Source: Paraphysoderma sedebokerense
Lineage: Eukaryota; Blastocladiomycota; Physodermatomycetes; Physodermatales; Physodermataceae
Direction of reading: 5' to 3'
Assembly (NCBI GenBank): GCA_025602915.1
Contig: JAHLJZ010000008.1
Location: 372,001-436,000 of the forward strand
Length of the DNA stretch: 64,000 bases
Made by a program: the position numbers and the translations under genes. A model generated the notes under the pieces. The model had not been told where the DNA came from. It made no database searches and saw only the letters and a list, made by a program, of their open reading frames with translations. This document shows, one piece after another, positions 15,971 through 32,250 of this stretch. The first letter of the stretch is position 1. Every line of letters starts with the position of its first letter.

Positions 15971-16727
15971 TTTGAATGTACCAAGCCTCTATACGATTTG
16001 CAGACAGCGTTGTGAATATGAGAAGTATAAATAGTCAAATGAAAACTTTTGGTTCAATGAAAGCATTGTAGTGGAATTCCGATTAGCAAAAATATTGTTT
16101 CTCTTTGTCTGTAGTTTTAACATTTGTTAATCATTTTGTATATGTACCACATCAGAACTTTAAAAATCGAAAGGGAATAAATATATCTATTTGTTTCATA
16201 TTCCTGAATGTTCTCTGTCTTTCATGAGACTCGTTTGTCCAGTACTTAAAACTCAGACGTGATACAACGCTGCAGGATTAAAACCAAAAGAAAATTTTAT
16301 TTGTTTTTGATTTCTATCCCTAAATAAGGAAAAAAGCTTTCTTCCGCATAATACCAATTTTCACCATTTTCCTATAAATCCGCCCTTTTCAAATGCGCCA
16401 TCAAAATGAATATGAACGAAAATTATCCACCGATCGGAACCAAGTCAATCAAAGAAATAGAATTCAAATAATAAATCTATACTCAATATTAGACCTTATC
16501 CGAACCAAAAAATTAAAACTATAATGAATTAGGCGATGTATATTACAAATTCACCCGCTGGCTTGTTCCTAAATAAACTAAAAGACGATATGTAGAAAAA
16601 GTAGAGGAAAAAAGGAGTGCAGAATTGTTGTTGTGATTTTTTGCCTTTTTCCAGTAGTTATTGCTATTACCAATCTACTGGTTACAGCAGACTTCGTTTG
16701 ATGTATGTACTGGTTTCCATTAGTCTA
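15971..16727. other. Intergenic between convergent genes
   Basis: AT-rich DNA holding the 3' UTRs of the LEA-2-like gene and RCC1. No coding signal on either strand and no repeat noted. Confidence 0.6.
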
Positions 16728-18611
16728 TCATTGATTCCTTAATGCCAAAAGAACAGTGTGTTGGCCACCACATCCGGCGACTAAAATTTTGGTTCCCTCG
16801 CCGGTGGGGATTCTGAAGGGAGTTGGTTCGTCATGATCTTCTCTATTGCCCAATTGAAAATATTCTCCAAAACCCCAGGAAAAGCATATGCCGTCTCCGT
16901 CTACGGCGGTCGATGAGTGATTAAAAGACGAGATTAAATTAACTTTGGATACGTGTGGATTAAGTTGTGGCGTGCGAATGAAGGAACGAGTTTCAGTTCT
17001 TTGTGATTGATCAGTTGGTGGATGTGATCCGTTAATGGACGTTTCGGAGGTAGAATCGCCAGTTCCGTTTTCCGTCTGTTTCTCGGTGGTGATCGGATTC
17101 CCACTTGTATCGACTCTGGTGTAACCCAAGCCAAGTTGATGAGAATCAGTGCGGCCCCAGACATATACTTGTCCCTTATCGGTTAGTGCGATACTGTGAT
17201 GTTCGCCCCCAGTAATATCGACAATTCTGGTACCAGCTGGTAATGCCAATATTCTCGGTTCAATCGGCATAACAGAGGGGCCGTCGACCGCACATTGCCC
17301 ATAATTGTTTAATCCCCACACATATGCATCCCCATCCACATCAATCGCAAAGCTATGGTAGGCACCTGTACCAATTTTTGTAATGCGCTTAAGATCGAGT
17401 CTATCCGGCACAAGGGATGTGATCATCTCACGACGAGGAACGGTTCTTCTACCCAGTTGACCTTGTCCCCCGACACCCCAAGTATACACTTCTCCATAAG
17501 AATTTAAAGCCAAGACATGATCGGTACCGCATGCCACATCCACAATTGTCATATGTCCAAGGGGAAAGAATAAGACAGCTATAGGTTGAATTTCAATACC
17601 GGGGAAAAATCCAAAGACCCCAGTTTCATTCTAAAAACCATCTCTACGTAAGACAACATTCATAAAGTTACAGAGACTTATAGGAAAGCTTACCCTGAAC
17701 GTTCCCCACACATAGAGTTTTCCATCATCACTTAGTGCGCATGAGATGTTGTCTCCGGCCGCAATCTTGACAATTGAGACGTTCTCGAGTCCTTGGACTA
17801 GCCCAGGTTCATGTTCTGACCCATCTCTACCCAATGCTCTATGATCATTACAACCCCAAGAATAAACCTATTATAAACCTTATAGTCAGACTGAAATCTA
17901 CCAAATTCGCAAAGATCAATTATCAGACAATATACCTTGCCATCTTCCGTCAAAGCCAAAGTATGTAGTCCACCACATGTAATATCAACGACCCCAGTTA
18001 AACTCTGAATTCGTTTCGGCTTCTCTGCTTCCAATATATCAGGGCCCAAACCTAGTAACAAGGACATGTGCAAAAGGGCGAAGCCAGTTAGCCAAACAGT
18101 ACCTCAAATGTGACAGGACGGACTAACCCAAAATAGTACTAACCTAATTGAGCACAATCTCCTTGACCGATGACAAAGACTTCCCCTACAATCGTTTTTC
18201 TAGCCGGCACAGGAAGATCCAATGCATATCTTGGCACGGGGTGGAATTTGACGAATTCAGGTTTTGTCGCATGTTGACGAACTCTTTTTCTTTTCTGCAC
18301 CGTCGATTTGGATTCCACTGATGCTTCATCGACTGCTATCTCTGCGACTTTGGCTTCCTCCGGTCGGACTTCGACAGCAGCTAGTGGAGCATAAATTCCG
18401 TGATTGAGGGATTTTCGAGAGACATGCAGCAATTCGAGTGGCAACCAAAGATACAAACAGCAAGTGATTGATCGGTTTATTAAATTGTGTTCAGAAATAA
18501 AAGGGAAAGGCATCGTTTATCAGCAAATTCGAGACAGAGCATGACATTGGGTCCACCTCTGAAAAGGTGATACTCACCTCTAGTTCTCTTCGGGCGGCGA
18601 GAAACAGGCAT
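16728..18611 (-). CDS. RCC1: RCC1, chromatin-bound guanine nucleotide exchange factor for Ran
   Basis: Generates RanGTP on chromatin, driving nuclear transport and spindle assembly (Prp20/Pim1 in yeasts). Five exons (18578-18611, 18144-18380, 17936-18051, 17694-17867, 16728-17630) give 488 codons. The N-terminus is basic (MPVSRRPKRTR, KRKRVR), as in RCC1 tails that contact DNA. Seven blades follow with the RCC1 repeat signature: GQGDCAQLGLG, CGGLHTLALTEDGKVYSWG, AGDNISCALSDDGKLYVWGTFR, VACGTDHVLALNSYGEVYTWG, GTGAYHSFAIDVDGDAYVWG, ITGGEHHSIALTDKGQVYVWGR, and FSWGFGEYFQLG ending GGQHTVLLAL. The order G-x-F-R-x-x-x-G-V-x-G in blade three is specific for RCC1 proper. A Thr/Ser-rich insertion (about 50 residues) interrupts blade six. 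Confidence 0.95.
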
Positions 18612-19198
18612 TTTGAGCGATGACGATTCGAAGTACGGCAGATAAATAGAGAAAGATGTTGCTCACAAAGATGCAAAAGTCAACCTTGTATATCCAATGA
18701 TGAGCAATCCGATGGGACGCAAAAAGTGCCGGAACTCGTGGATAGGCCCACAAAAAAATATTAAGTGGTGAACGCGGTGAACGGGGCTGGTGAACCGAAA
18801 ATTTATTCAGTGCAAATAATCACAATCCAATGATACACAATCGCTCAACTGTCCGTTGGTGGACGAGGATAATGCAGTGCAATCTGATGAATGATGTTGA
18901 ATATCTTGGAACTTTGAGTGTCCATTCCATGCAAAGCTTGGTCATGGACGGAGTATCGACAGTTCCTGATGGTGAACACAATGAGCCCGAAATGGCCTTC
19001 CACATTGACTTCAAGTCAGGGAGAAATAATAAACACAGCATTATATTACAGAACTGAAACAGTATACACGGAAGAAAAGCTCTGGTAGGTATCGATATAT
19101 GCAATTGATAACTGTATACTTACATTTTGAAAGTAATGATATGACAAAGAATACGAATTCAAACGCCTGATTCAATGAATTCAACACGTTCTAAACAT
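18612..19198. other. Intergenic; RCC1 promoter
   Basis: 587 nt between the RCC1 start and the stop of the next minus-strand gene. I see a repeated GTGAACG(C/G)G motif near 18770-18785 but no coding potential. Confidence 0.5.
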
Positions 19199-20334
19199 CT
19201 ACTGTTTAACGACTTCATCGACGGGACTGTCGCTTTGCTCAACATTTGCGGAATCGATGGGGATATCTTGTTGCACATCCGAAGACTCATCAGTGATGTC
19301 TTGAGCTTCGTTATCCTCTCCATTGACCTTAAGATCATTCACAACGTCTTGAAGATCTCCTTCATCCTCTTCGAATTCTGCATCGCCGTCCGTTGGAATT
19401 TGGTTAAGTTTGGATTTACGGCGGCGTTTACGGATTTCTGGTTCGTCCAAAACGAAGACGAAATTTTGTGGAGACGGCTCTTCGTGTTTTCTTTTAAGTG
19501 GAGCATGGGACGAAGGAAACAAATGAACCGTTCCAGTACCGACGACAAGGAGAAGGGCGACGGCGTACTGAGAAGAGGAAGAGTGGACCAAGTCAGGTGA
19601 CTAATAAAATCCTCTAGATGGCACAATGACTACACTTACCACAAGAAAATTTTCGACCTTCGCGACTAGATTGGCAACATGCGGGGAGAACCTGGTAACC
19701 ATGGCGTTTGGGACAGCGCGCTAGGAAACGACAGATCGAACATAAACATTTCAGGCGATTAAATCTATTTTTATCAGGCTATACTTACCTCAATGAATTT
19801 CTTAAGTACAGCCACATTTGTTTGAACATACTCGCTTTGCACGAGATCTGCAGCTCTCTGATATGTAAACAAATCGTTAGCCCCAGCTCAGCCCAGTAAC
19901 AGACGTTGGTAAGAGAGGGAAGCAAGCGAGGAGAGTAGGAATAAAATGTATACCTGTAGTTCTTCGCCTCCCACCCATTCGATTGTTTCTTTCACATCCA
20001 GAGTCATTTTGTGTGGGCCATATTTGAAGAAATAAAATAGGGTGAATCCCATGGCCAACGGAAGAGCATAGAACAAACAAGTGACGCCTGCAAAGACAAG
20101 AGCAGCTCTGACTGGTGCAGAGGTAGAGGAACTTGTGAACCGAGTGACGAAAGCGGATACGAATCTGGAGTTGAGGACGGACAAGAGATTGGAAAGAATG
20201 ATGTTGGTCCGAAAGTCAACAGAGGAGTTGTCGGTTTGAGCGGGACGAAAGAAGGCAGATTTATCTGCTTCGACAACATGGGCTTCACGGCCAGGATGAG
20301 CAGTAGCCACGGGAGATGAAAGATCTTGTGCCAT
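19199..20334 (-). CDS. Orphan two-transmembrane protein with acidic tail
   Basis: Four exons (19954-20334, 19857-19789, 19720-19640, 19567-19199) give 300 codons in consistent phase. A hydrophilic N-terminus is followed by a transmembrane segment near residues 75-105 (AALVFAGVTCLFYALPLAMG). Next come an amphipathic stretch (KYGPHKMTLDVKETIEWVGG, QSEYVQTNVAVLKKFIE) and a second short hydrophobic segment (YAVALLLVVGTGTVHLF). A basic cluster RKRRRKSK and a 60-residue Glu/Asp-rich tail ending DEVVKQ complete it. I do not recognise a family. A basic-then-acidic soluble tail would fit a nuclear-envelope or ER protein, but that is speculation. It shares a 141-bp divergent promoter with AlaRS. The frame stays open upstream of the ATG, so a longer N-terminus from a non-AUG codon cannot be excluded. 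Confidence 0.65.
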
Positions 20335-20414
20335 AGCTGATGATATCCGACCTCGAATGAATGTGGACGAGAGTGTGAGGAATGTGGGAGCGACGGGCGT
20401 TGTTCCTACGCGCT

Positions 20415-20438
20415 GTTGTCTGGGCAACCCTCACGTGA
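20415..20438. promoter_or_regulatory. Composite X-box-like and E-box element in bidirectional promoter
   Basis: GTTGTCTGGGCAAC (20415-20428) is an imperfect palindrome fitting the RFX X-box layout GTNRCC-N2-RGYAAC with one mismatch. TCACGTGA, a perfect palindromic E-box, follows at 20431. Both lie in the 141 bp between the divergent ATGs at 20334 (minus) and 20476 (plus). RFX and bHLH factors are known in fungi; binding here is inferred. Confidence 0.45.
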
Positions 20439-20475
20439 TCGGCCCACTCACTAACTTCGGTAATTGCAGTAAGCA

Positions 20476-24227
<3,752 letters not shown>

Positions 24228-24396
24228 ATGGCCCAATGATTTTGCAGCTGTATGTACTCTTGGCATAATGTTGACTGCAATGTAAAGTCTAATATTTTAA
24301 ATATCATATTTTTGAAAAAGTCTCAAGGACACAAAAGAGTAATTTTTAGACGTACAACTATTATAAATTTATCCTTCGACCTTCCAGAATATCATG

Positions 24397-27300
24397 TCAT
24401 TTAAGGTTTCCTGATTTAAATATTTTCACCGCATTCTCCTTGGATCCGGTGCTTTTGCTCAATCCACTGCTCCCTCCCCTTCTTGCGGATTGCCTTCCTT
24501 CATTCAGCATTTGATCAAACTGAGCTATATTAGTCATACTTCTAATCGCTTTTATTCTTCCAGGTCCTGCAACCCCTTTGCCCACACCGCCAGAAGTTGA
24601 CTTTGCCTTCCCATTTCTTGAAGAGAAACAGAATTCCGTTGGTTTTGCCAACTTACCGATAGAATGCTTCTGTAGAGATGTAGGTTTTGGAATGGCCGTT
24701 GGGATAGCGAGATTTGTACTTTTGTTGGATGGATGTTTGGCGACAGACGAGAGTGAGGATGGAGTGAATGCCTTCGCCGTCGTAAATGCATCGAGTACTC
24801 GTATCCGTTTGGGGCCTTCGCCATCCTGTTTAGATTGGCTTGGGGACTCTATTCCGAGGAGAACTTCAGTCTTAGTACTATCCGAGCAATTTCCGTCCGG
24901 CGAAGTAAGAGGCAGAACTACTGAGGTGCTTGATTTTGATGAGGACGAAACCGACCGTCGAATGATTGGAAGAGTTGGGTACTTCTTTTCTGGGGTGGCT
25001 TCATCGATGTAATGAAACACTTGAACCGTAGTTGTCGTTACTTGAGGAATGAAATCTTGTCTCTTGATTTCACTTTCCTACGATAAATGAATTATTAAAA
25101 CCGAAAATGGCAAGAAATTTCGCGAAGCAGAACCTTCTTATATTTACCTTTTTCAAACAAGATTTGGCTGGCATGTGAACCATAGGGTTTTTTAGTTTAT
25201 CTTTCTGCATTCCACTTCTTGACTTCTCCCGCGCTTTCGACGGTGAATCAATTGTGCACTCAGGATTGAATATCTTCACCTCCTCTCTGTTTCGATGCCA
25301 CATTACCCTTTTTTTCTTCGGTTGACCATCCGCTGAATTTCCGCCCATGACATTTTCGTTATCCTCATTATCGTCACTTTCGTCGTCTGAATCTCGTTCC
25401 TTTCTTTTACGGCTTGATGGACTCGGAGGTTTCGGTATATCAACACTTATAACGACCTTTTTAATTTTTGTCGTCTGATATTTGGTGTTTTCTTCGGTAT
25501 TGCTCTTCGTCAACTTTGATAATTTAGCACCACTAAGTATTGAAAGCGCTGCTGAATTGCCGGTAGGGGTGATTGTGGGGTCATTTGTGATTGAAGTGGC
25601 AGATAAAGTTGACGAAGCATTATTGCCATGAATGAGCTTATGCCTCTTGTTTGGTATACCTGTAGGACCGAACGAAGGGTTTTTGATTGAATTTCGAGTG
25701 AATACACGCGGCTGCTGAGCGGATGCAACATCCGGTATTTCTGGGAGTAACAGACTTATCGGCGGTGTGGAATGGTCTTCATCATCGCCTCCTTGAGGTA
25801 CGTTTGCGATATCAGGCGACTTTGGAGAATCTACTTTACATGGCCTGGATTCCCCGAGAGTTCGTTTCAATGGCGACGCGAAAACTCGATTTGGAAGTGA
25901 ACATATCTCAATTACGTTGTCTGGGGTTTGCTTCCTTTTTTTCATTTCTTGAACCCGCTTCAACATCTCTTTGCTCTGTTCCAGAACCTATGGCAAAAAG
26001 TTATTTAGACGTGTCACTAAGGACAGGAACTTAAAATTTTCGCGATGCCTCACCTTCAAAGCGAGTTCTTGGCTTTTTTCATTACTCTGTGGCGGTTCTT
26101 CAAGGTCGTGTTCCACCGAAAGAACGTTTTCCGCAACATTTGCAGATCTTTGGCCAACAATTTTTTGTTTGGCTTTCCTTAAGAATCTCCACCTTGTCTG
26201 CAAGAAAACAGACATTCTCTTCAAATTCATGTATTGTTTGCGTTTGGACAGCATTCTAAAAGTAGCCTGCAAAGCAATTAATGCAGCAAAAGCCTTTGAG
26301 AATAAAATGCGAGCCTGATGACCTCGAATCACAGATTGCAAGCGGATGATGGCTTGTAAAGAATATCGATACCGACGCTGCTGATGGAGCATGCGAAAAA
26401 ACGATTGTAGTACGATAGCGGCATTAAGAATAGAAGATCTGCGGGTTCGAAATTTTGACTGGCTTCTAATTATGAGGGAACGTATCCTTTGGAATTTGGT
26501 GCGAGCTGATTGACAACGATACCACGATTGGATTTTGATTATAGCTGTTCTACAGCTATTAAAAGATTTCTTATCCTGTACCATTCTCCACCAAGACTGG
26601 ATTCGGATTACTTTACGTGAATATTGCATTTGGTATGATCGTTGCTGTTGAATTTTTCGCCACCAGGATTGCAATCTAACTGCAGATGTTCTATATGCAT
26701 CATAACGTTTTCGTTGTTGAAACGCCCTCCACCATGACTGTAGCACGATTATGCGACGTAAACGTTCCATATACCATCGCCTCTGAAGCCACCACGATTG
26801 AATCTTGAGGACAGATAAAACTCGATGTGTGTGTCGAATGAGTAGCTGCCTCCTCCATCGACGCTGTAAATGAATAGCTGCCTGTTGTACTTTCAAAAAT
26901 CTCTGACGCCGTGAACACATTCGCCACCAATTCTGCAGCAAAGTTGCTGCGTGATTCTCTTCTTTCAATTTCTGCCGCACGACAAATCCTCTCCACCAAC
27001 TCTGAATTCGTAAAGCTGCTTTCTCCTTCATATCAGATCTGCTGCTTGTCACTTTTTTCCACACTAGCTGCAACTTGATTATCCCGTTTCTGATCCGTCG
27101 GTACTTCAATTTTCCTAATGTCATCCTCCAGAATGACTGAATTATCATCACCGCTCGTAGCATCTTCAAATATTTTTGTCGAAGAAGTCTTGACCTATAC
27201 CAATTCTGAATTCTTGAAGCAGCTTCAATACGAAGTTTCTCATTATGCAAGTACTTATTTTTATGCTGCCACGCGCGCCATGCCCTTTGAATTATCAAGA

Positions 27301-29521
27301 CCGATGGAGTGACATCATTTGTCTTGGAGCCAGTGATACAAGTTAATTTAGAAACGGATAGTTGAAGTGACTGGTTCTCTGTAGTTGGCACGCTGCAATT
27401 TGAGTTTCGTAGGCGAGGAATCAGGACGGCGTTTCGACTTAGCCGTCGTCTAACAGCAAGTGAGTCACCACGGCCAGGGCTTATGTCGTAACAAATGTTT
27501 TTGGGTAAATCAACCCCACGATATAGTCTGCCAAAAGCAGTAGCTTTAAATATCTCGGACTGAAAAGGCTTCAAAGGACGACTAATATTTTGATAAGGAC
27601 TGCTGTTAATTCGGTCACATTCATTCGAATTAGTGAGACGTAAATCAGTGTGAGAAATGCGGTTGCTTTTCGTGCGAATATCGGTTTTTTGGTTTCGATT
27701 GAGCGAAATCGGTAAAGCAAATTTCGGGGTTTGATGGCCGCCCATTTCGACAGTGCCATCATTGATGGCAGCTTGATGGACCGTTGAAGGTAATAGGACA
27801 ACTGTATGACTTCTTGTCACTCGGTTTGAAGCATGAATCGATTTCTTTCCCGTATGCTCCTGATTGGAGGCCGATGATAGAATTAAATGTTGCGGGGTGC
27901 GAAGGTCGATTTTGCCGTCCCAGGGTTGAGTTGAATTGGCATCTTTGATTTCTACCGCACTTTTGGACAAACTCTGGCGCCTCATGAAAAATTGTCCAGA
28001 GCTAAATCGATCAAGACTACCGATGTGATGTTTCAAAGGTTGGACGGGTGTTATAGAAAATAAGCGGTGAGACGGTTGTGTGTGAGCGGTAGATATACCA
28101 TTTTGAAGTCTTGCCGAAATCGGGGGTGGCGTTACGATTTGAGAGGTGATATCCTTAGGGGGCAATGCCGGACAGCTTTGAAGAGTGTAAATCGATGTTG
28201 TTGAAGATTGATTCATTGTATCAACGTCTAGAAACACTTTAGAGGAAAACTTTGAAGGCTGGCGTTGAAACTTTGAATCAGTCGGGACTGTTATCGTCGA
28301 TACCGATGTATTGGACTGAACTGCTGGTTCTAATTCACTTAAGTTTACTCTGCGTCCTCTTGCCTTAGGAGAGTTAAATTCCATAGAGTTGCCTGTATCT
28401 GTATCTAGTTTCATGTTAGAAACTTCGTCCGTCTGAATTTCGATTTTACCCTCATCAACTGAACCGTTGGAAGACTCGGCTGTAACCTTTTTGGGGCGTC
28501 CTCTACGCTTTGCCACCGTCTCTTTTTTCTTAATTTCGGCGATGGTGTTGTCACCCTCCTTAGTTTCGAAGGGGGCTACAGCAATTGGATCATACCCGTT
28601 TTTTCGCTTCATTGATCTGGCAGCCTCAAATTCGCTGCCAATTTGTTTCTCGTTTCCGGCATTCTGATTCCTTAATTTCCTTCCTCTCTCGGGCTTGTCG
28701 GATATAAATTCGGGACTAGGCGGATTTACTGCTTTTCCTTCGGAATTTGCTTTGTTATCCGTACAACGATTCTGCCCTTCTCTGGCTGCCTTTCTTCCTC
28801 GCTTCGGCTTGCCACATTTTTGATCATTATTCGGGTTCTCGGCATCAATTCCGGCATCTGGGGCAATTTGATCTCCAACCGTGACCTCCTTCCGTTTTCG
28901 TCCTCGCTTCGGTCTACTTATGTCAAGATCTTGACCACCAACTTCAGATCCACAGGGTGCTTCATTCAATCTTGCATTCGCTGTTTTTTTCTCCTGCTTC
29001 GACAAAGTCTTTTCGTTCTTATGGTCGATAGGCTGCTCGTCTTCAAGTTCAGGGTCTCCAGTTGCCTTCTTCCGTCTTCTTCCGCGCTTAGGTTGCAGAT
29101 TCTTGACTTCTGTATATACTTTTGAATCATTCATTTTATCCTCCGTAACAGATTCTTGCGCTTTGTTGTCGGGCTTTATTCTTCGGCCTCTTTTCGATCG
29201 TTCCGGTTCTATGACGTGAATTGATTCGTGTTTCTCTCTATCCACATTTTCCTTCTCTCCTTCGATGCCTTTCTTCTCTTTCGCTTTTCTTTGTCTTTTT
29301 GGTCTTTCACTCTGTATGTTTAAGCCATCCCTATGAATCTCCTCTTCTTTCTTGGTCTCCTCGCTTCCGATATTTCTCTTGTGGTGGCTTCGGGTGGTTC
29401 TTTCTTCTACATTTTCCTGGTGCTGAAGCTGAACATTTTCGGAAATAACTGACGGTCGAGAGAGAGGGGAATTGGTTTGCAATCTCTTCTTTCTGCTTGG
29501 CAAATTTCTGAGGGCTGGCAT
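24397..29521 (-). CDS. Giant AT-hook-like/IQ-repeat protein, undescribed architecture
   Basis: Three exons (26054-29521, 25148-25987, 24397-25077) give 1,663 codons. The N-terminal 450 residues are highly charged and contain seven basic R-G-R modules about 40 residues apart, including KRRGRPKK (a canonical AT-hook core) and PKRGRRRKK, PKRGRKRKE, PKRGRKAAR. A Ser/Thr-rich linker follows. From about 26160 to 27310 lie about 18 tandem IQ motifs of the form IQSWWR...R, each about 23 residues, resembling the calmodulin/myosin-light-chain-binding array of ASPM. No calponin-homology or ASH domain is visible. The C-terminal part is disordered, with nuclear-type basic clusters and KKRVMW, a possible PP1-docking RVxF motif. 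The frame stays open upstream of the chosen ATG, so an earlier exon may exist. I infer a chromatin or spindle-pole scaffold. Confidence 0.75.
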
Positions 29522-30783
29522 ACTTGCCAAAAGGCCGAGTTCCTGCTTGCGGGCTGGAAAAAGGAGCAGTCTGTTAAAGTGAATTTTGGGAGTCGAGTCA
29601 AAATCAATCAGAACTACCTGATTAGCGACCTGTACTATACACAGTGCATCAATATGCACACTTTAGAGCAATGGGATGTATCGAATGATTCTAATGAAAT
29701 GAATTCTCGATGGAGTGCAATTACGTGGGAATCGACTCCGTCGTCTGAACAGGTCACGCGTCAAGCTCTGAAAAGACAACAGATACTACAGCCAAGAATA
29801 TATGCTACCATTCTAATACTGGTTGGCCTCATTCATGGGGGACAGAAGTATGCGATTATTGCTTGAATCCTCAATTCATCATCTGATGGAGTCGCGATGT
29901 CCCTTTTTAAGCTGCTCAGGGGCTCGGCGGCATTGAAGACCGAAATTTGGCGGCCTTTCATTCATTGGGAACTTGCATTAGAATGTGGGGAAGGTCTTTT
30001 CTGCATTCTTACCGCAAAAGGTTTACTATTGCAGTGTTAAGATTAAAAGCTGTATATAGAATGTACTGACTGCTCATCCAATATAAATGACGAATTAGTT
30101 CCTTTCCTATATTTTGAGAGGAGGCCGAATACTGAAGTTGAAAATTAGTAATTGATAATTGATACTTTATTGTTACTCTTAGATACATTATGCTTTGTCA
30201 ATACTATCGGTGTGAGCAAAGCCTTCGATGATTGTGTGTGTTCTAACATTTTATTCTAAAGTGCTATGTCTGCGTTTCTCGATTGATGCAACGTCTGGGT
30301 GTCTGCCTTCCCTGAATGTGATAAAAATTTACTTAAGCATCTGCATGCGCAAGTGCATACTTTCAGCTTCGTCGAGAATAATTAATGACATCGCTGAGGG
30401 CTTAATAGGGTATTATTGACTCATAGTTTAATCTACTTCAAGGTTTGCGCACATGATTAGCGGAGTGCGAGCAGTTCAGACCATATAAGCACTAACCGTG
30501 AGTGCACAAAATTTCAACTTGTTCGGATATAATGTCAGTCGCTGAAAGCATTTAAAACCGTCGACTCATGACCCTCTTCCGCTTGCACAATTAAACGCGT
30601 GTGTTCAGCCATTATATCCACCGGGCTTTTGTCATACTTGCCGTTTCTTTCCAACCGAGAAAGCCTTACCACGCCCACTTCGTTGCGACATGAGGGTTGT
30701 TATTATTAACCGGCCAGCTGTGCTTGGTTTATCCTTTAAAAGCTTCATGGTGACGTTCCCTCCCCCTTCAGTTTCCCCCAACA
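29522..30783. other. Divergent intergenic region
   Basis: 1.26 kb between the divergent starts of the IQ-repeat gene and the Reeler gene. The first 140 nt on the minus strand remain open in frame with the IQ-repeat protein and could hold an extra 5' exon. The rest contains only short frames. A possible TATA-like atataag lies near 30482. Confidence 0.5.
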
Positions 30784-32250
30784 ATGAAAAATTCAGTAAA
30801 ACTTTTAATATTTGTCGCGGCACTCTACAGTAGCGCCAGTGCCAGTTTATTCGGTGCCCCAAATTGTTTTGCAAGTTCCCAGGTCGGTGGTCTCCGTCTG
30901 TTTATATACTAGACGACTGAAGCGAATATACTCACATTTTCACTCTTATTAGGCAGTTCAAAAGGGACATGGCGAAGTCACTGGTGACGCTGGCTTCAGG
31001 TATGTGCGCCACAGCGTTTGACTTAGGCTACGATGATATCGAACTGATAAGACAATCTTTTCCAGCATCAATTTTGTTGATGGCAGCCCGCAGCAGTATA
31101 CTCCAGGACAACCTATGAGATTTCGACTGCAGCACAGGGATCCCGCCAATTATACATACTTCAGAGGAATCTTACTGTACGCTGAGCCGGCTGCTGAACC
31201 GAGGAACCGTGAAAGGATTGGTGTCTGGGATCTGCCGAGTGGAGTCATATCAAACCATGAAGTGTGCGCACGGCAAAACATATCGGCGGGTCCGAACTCT
31301 GTAATCACTCATCGCACCATTTTAGGCAAAGATATGGCAACGGAGTTTGTTTGGATACCTGACAGGAATGTTGGAGATATAGCTCTTCGGGGTGCTGTAG
31401 TGGGTAAGTTCTCCATCCCTGTTGCGTAATATCATGATGAATTTCTTCAACCTATCGGAGCTAATCGTCTTAATCTGCTTGATGACATCTGTCCAGGATA
31501 TACTCGTGCGAATTGGGCAATAATTGAAATGATGGTACGGCCAGCCAACGGACAAACTCCTCCACCGCGTAAGTATACCTCATATTCATCAGGCTAATGA
31601 ATGTAATATGTTGAATTATCTCTTCCCTAACTTTATACTATTTTTTTCTATGCAGCTCCTGGTCAACCAATACCTGGTCAGCCGATACCGCCTCCAGGGA
31701 CACCGGTACCTGGTCAACCTCCAGGTAATTTAGGTCTTCCAAATCACAAGTGCATAAACAACTGCCTAATACTTATTCCTCTCTGATTCAGCTCCCGGAC
31801 AACCGATACCACCTGTACCAGGTCAGCCTCCAGGTAAGTTATCAAGCGTTTGGCCGATCTGTGAATTCACTGCATCTAACTCTATCCTTGTCACATTTAG
31901 CACCAGGACAACCGATAAATCCTCCTCCTCCAGTCCCAGTCCCGGGACAACCCCCTGGTAATTATCTGAACATTTTCCTCATTATATTGAAATGAAATAA
32001 TGAAACGCCCTGTGGTTAACACTCTCCCTATATTTAGTCCCCGGCCAACCCATGCCTCCTCCTCCCCCAGGAGGCCAGCCTCCCGCTCCTGGTCAGCCAG
32101 CACCGGGACAACCCCCAGGTAACTTGCAGATTTTATTATCATTAATACTATAACAAAAAGAGTCATTTATTTAACATCTCTGCAACCTTAGCTCCAGGTC
32201 AACCACCCATTTCAGTACCCCCTCCAAAACTTCCTCCCAAGAGAAAATAA
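30784..32250 (+). CDS. Secreted Reeler-domain protein with PGQP-repeat tail
   Basis: Nine exons (30784-30882, 30953-30999, 31066-31403, 31497-31568, 31656-31724, 31792-31833, 31901-31957, 32038-32118, 32192-32250) give 288 codons. A signal peptide (MKNSVKLLIFVAALYSSASA) precedes a domain of about 140 residues with the Reeler layout: a Cys and GHG near the start, YTPGQPMRFRL, FRGILLYA, a mid-domain Cys, SVITHR, FVWIPDRNVGDIALRGAVV and a final W. Reeler domains occur in extracellular matrix proteins and in ferric-reductase-like DOMON/b561 proteins. The C-terminus is a Pro-rich tail with repeated PGQP, each repeat group on its own exon, ending PPKRK. There is no membrane anchor. The secreted location is well supported; the ligand is unknown. 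Confidence 0.85.
31656..32250 (+). repeat. Five tandem phase-1 mini-exons encoding APGQP repeats
   Basis: Exons 5-9 of the Reeler gene are 69, 42, 57, 81 and 59 nt. Exons 5-8 all begin after a phase-1 acceptor and end at a phase-1 donor, so each can be duplicated or skipped without a frameshift. Each begins with a codon split G/C|xx followed by CCxGGxCAxCC (PGQP), and donors are all CC(A/T)G|GTAA. The introns are 67-80 nt. This is an array of exon-intron unit duplications, rather than expansion within one exon. Confidence 0.8.

Noticed and set aside
29522-29659. Upstream extension of the IQ-repeat protein frame
   Set aside because: Open but without an ATG; a spliced 5' exon is possible but no consistent donor/acceptor pair could be chosen.
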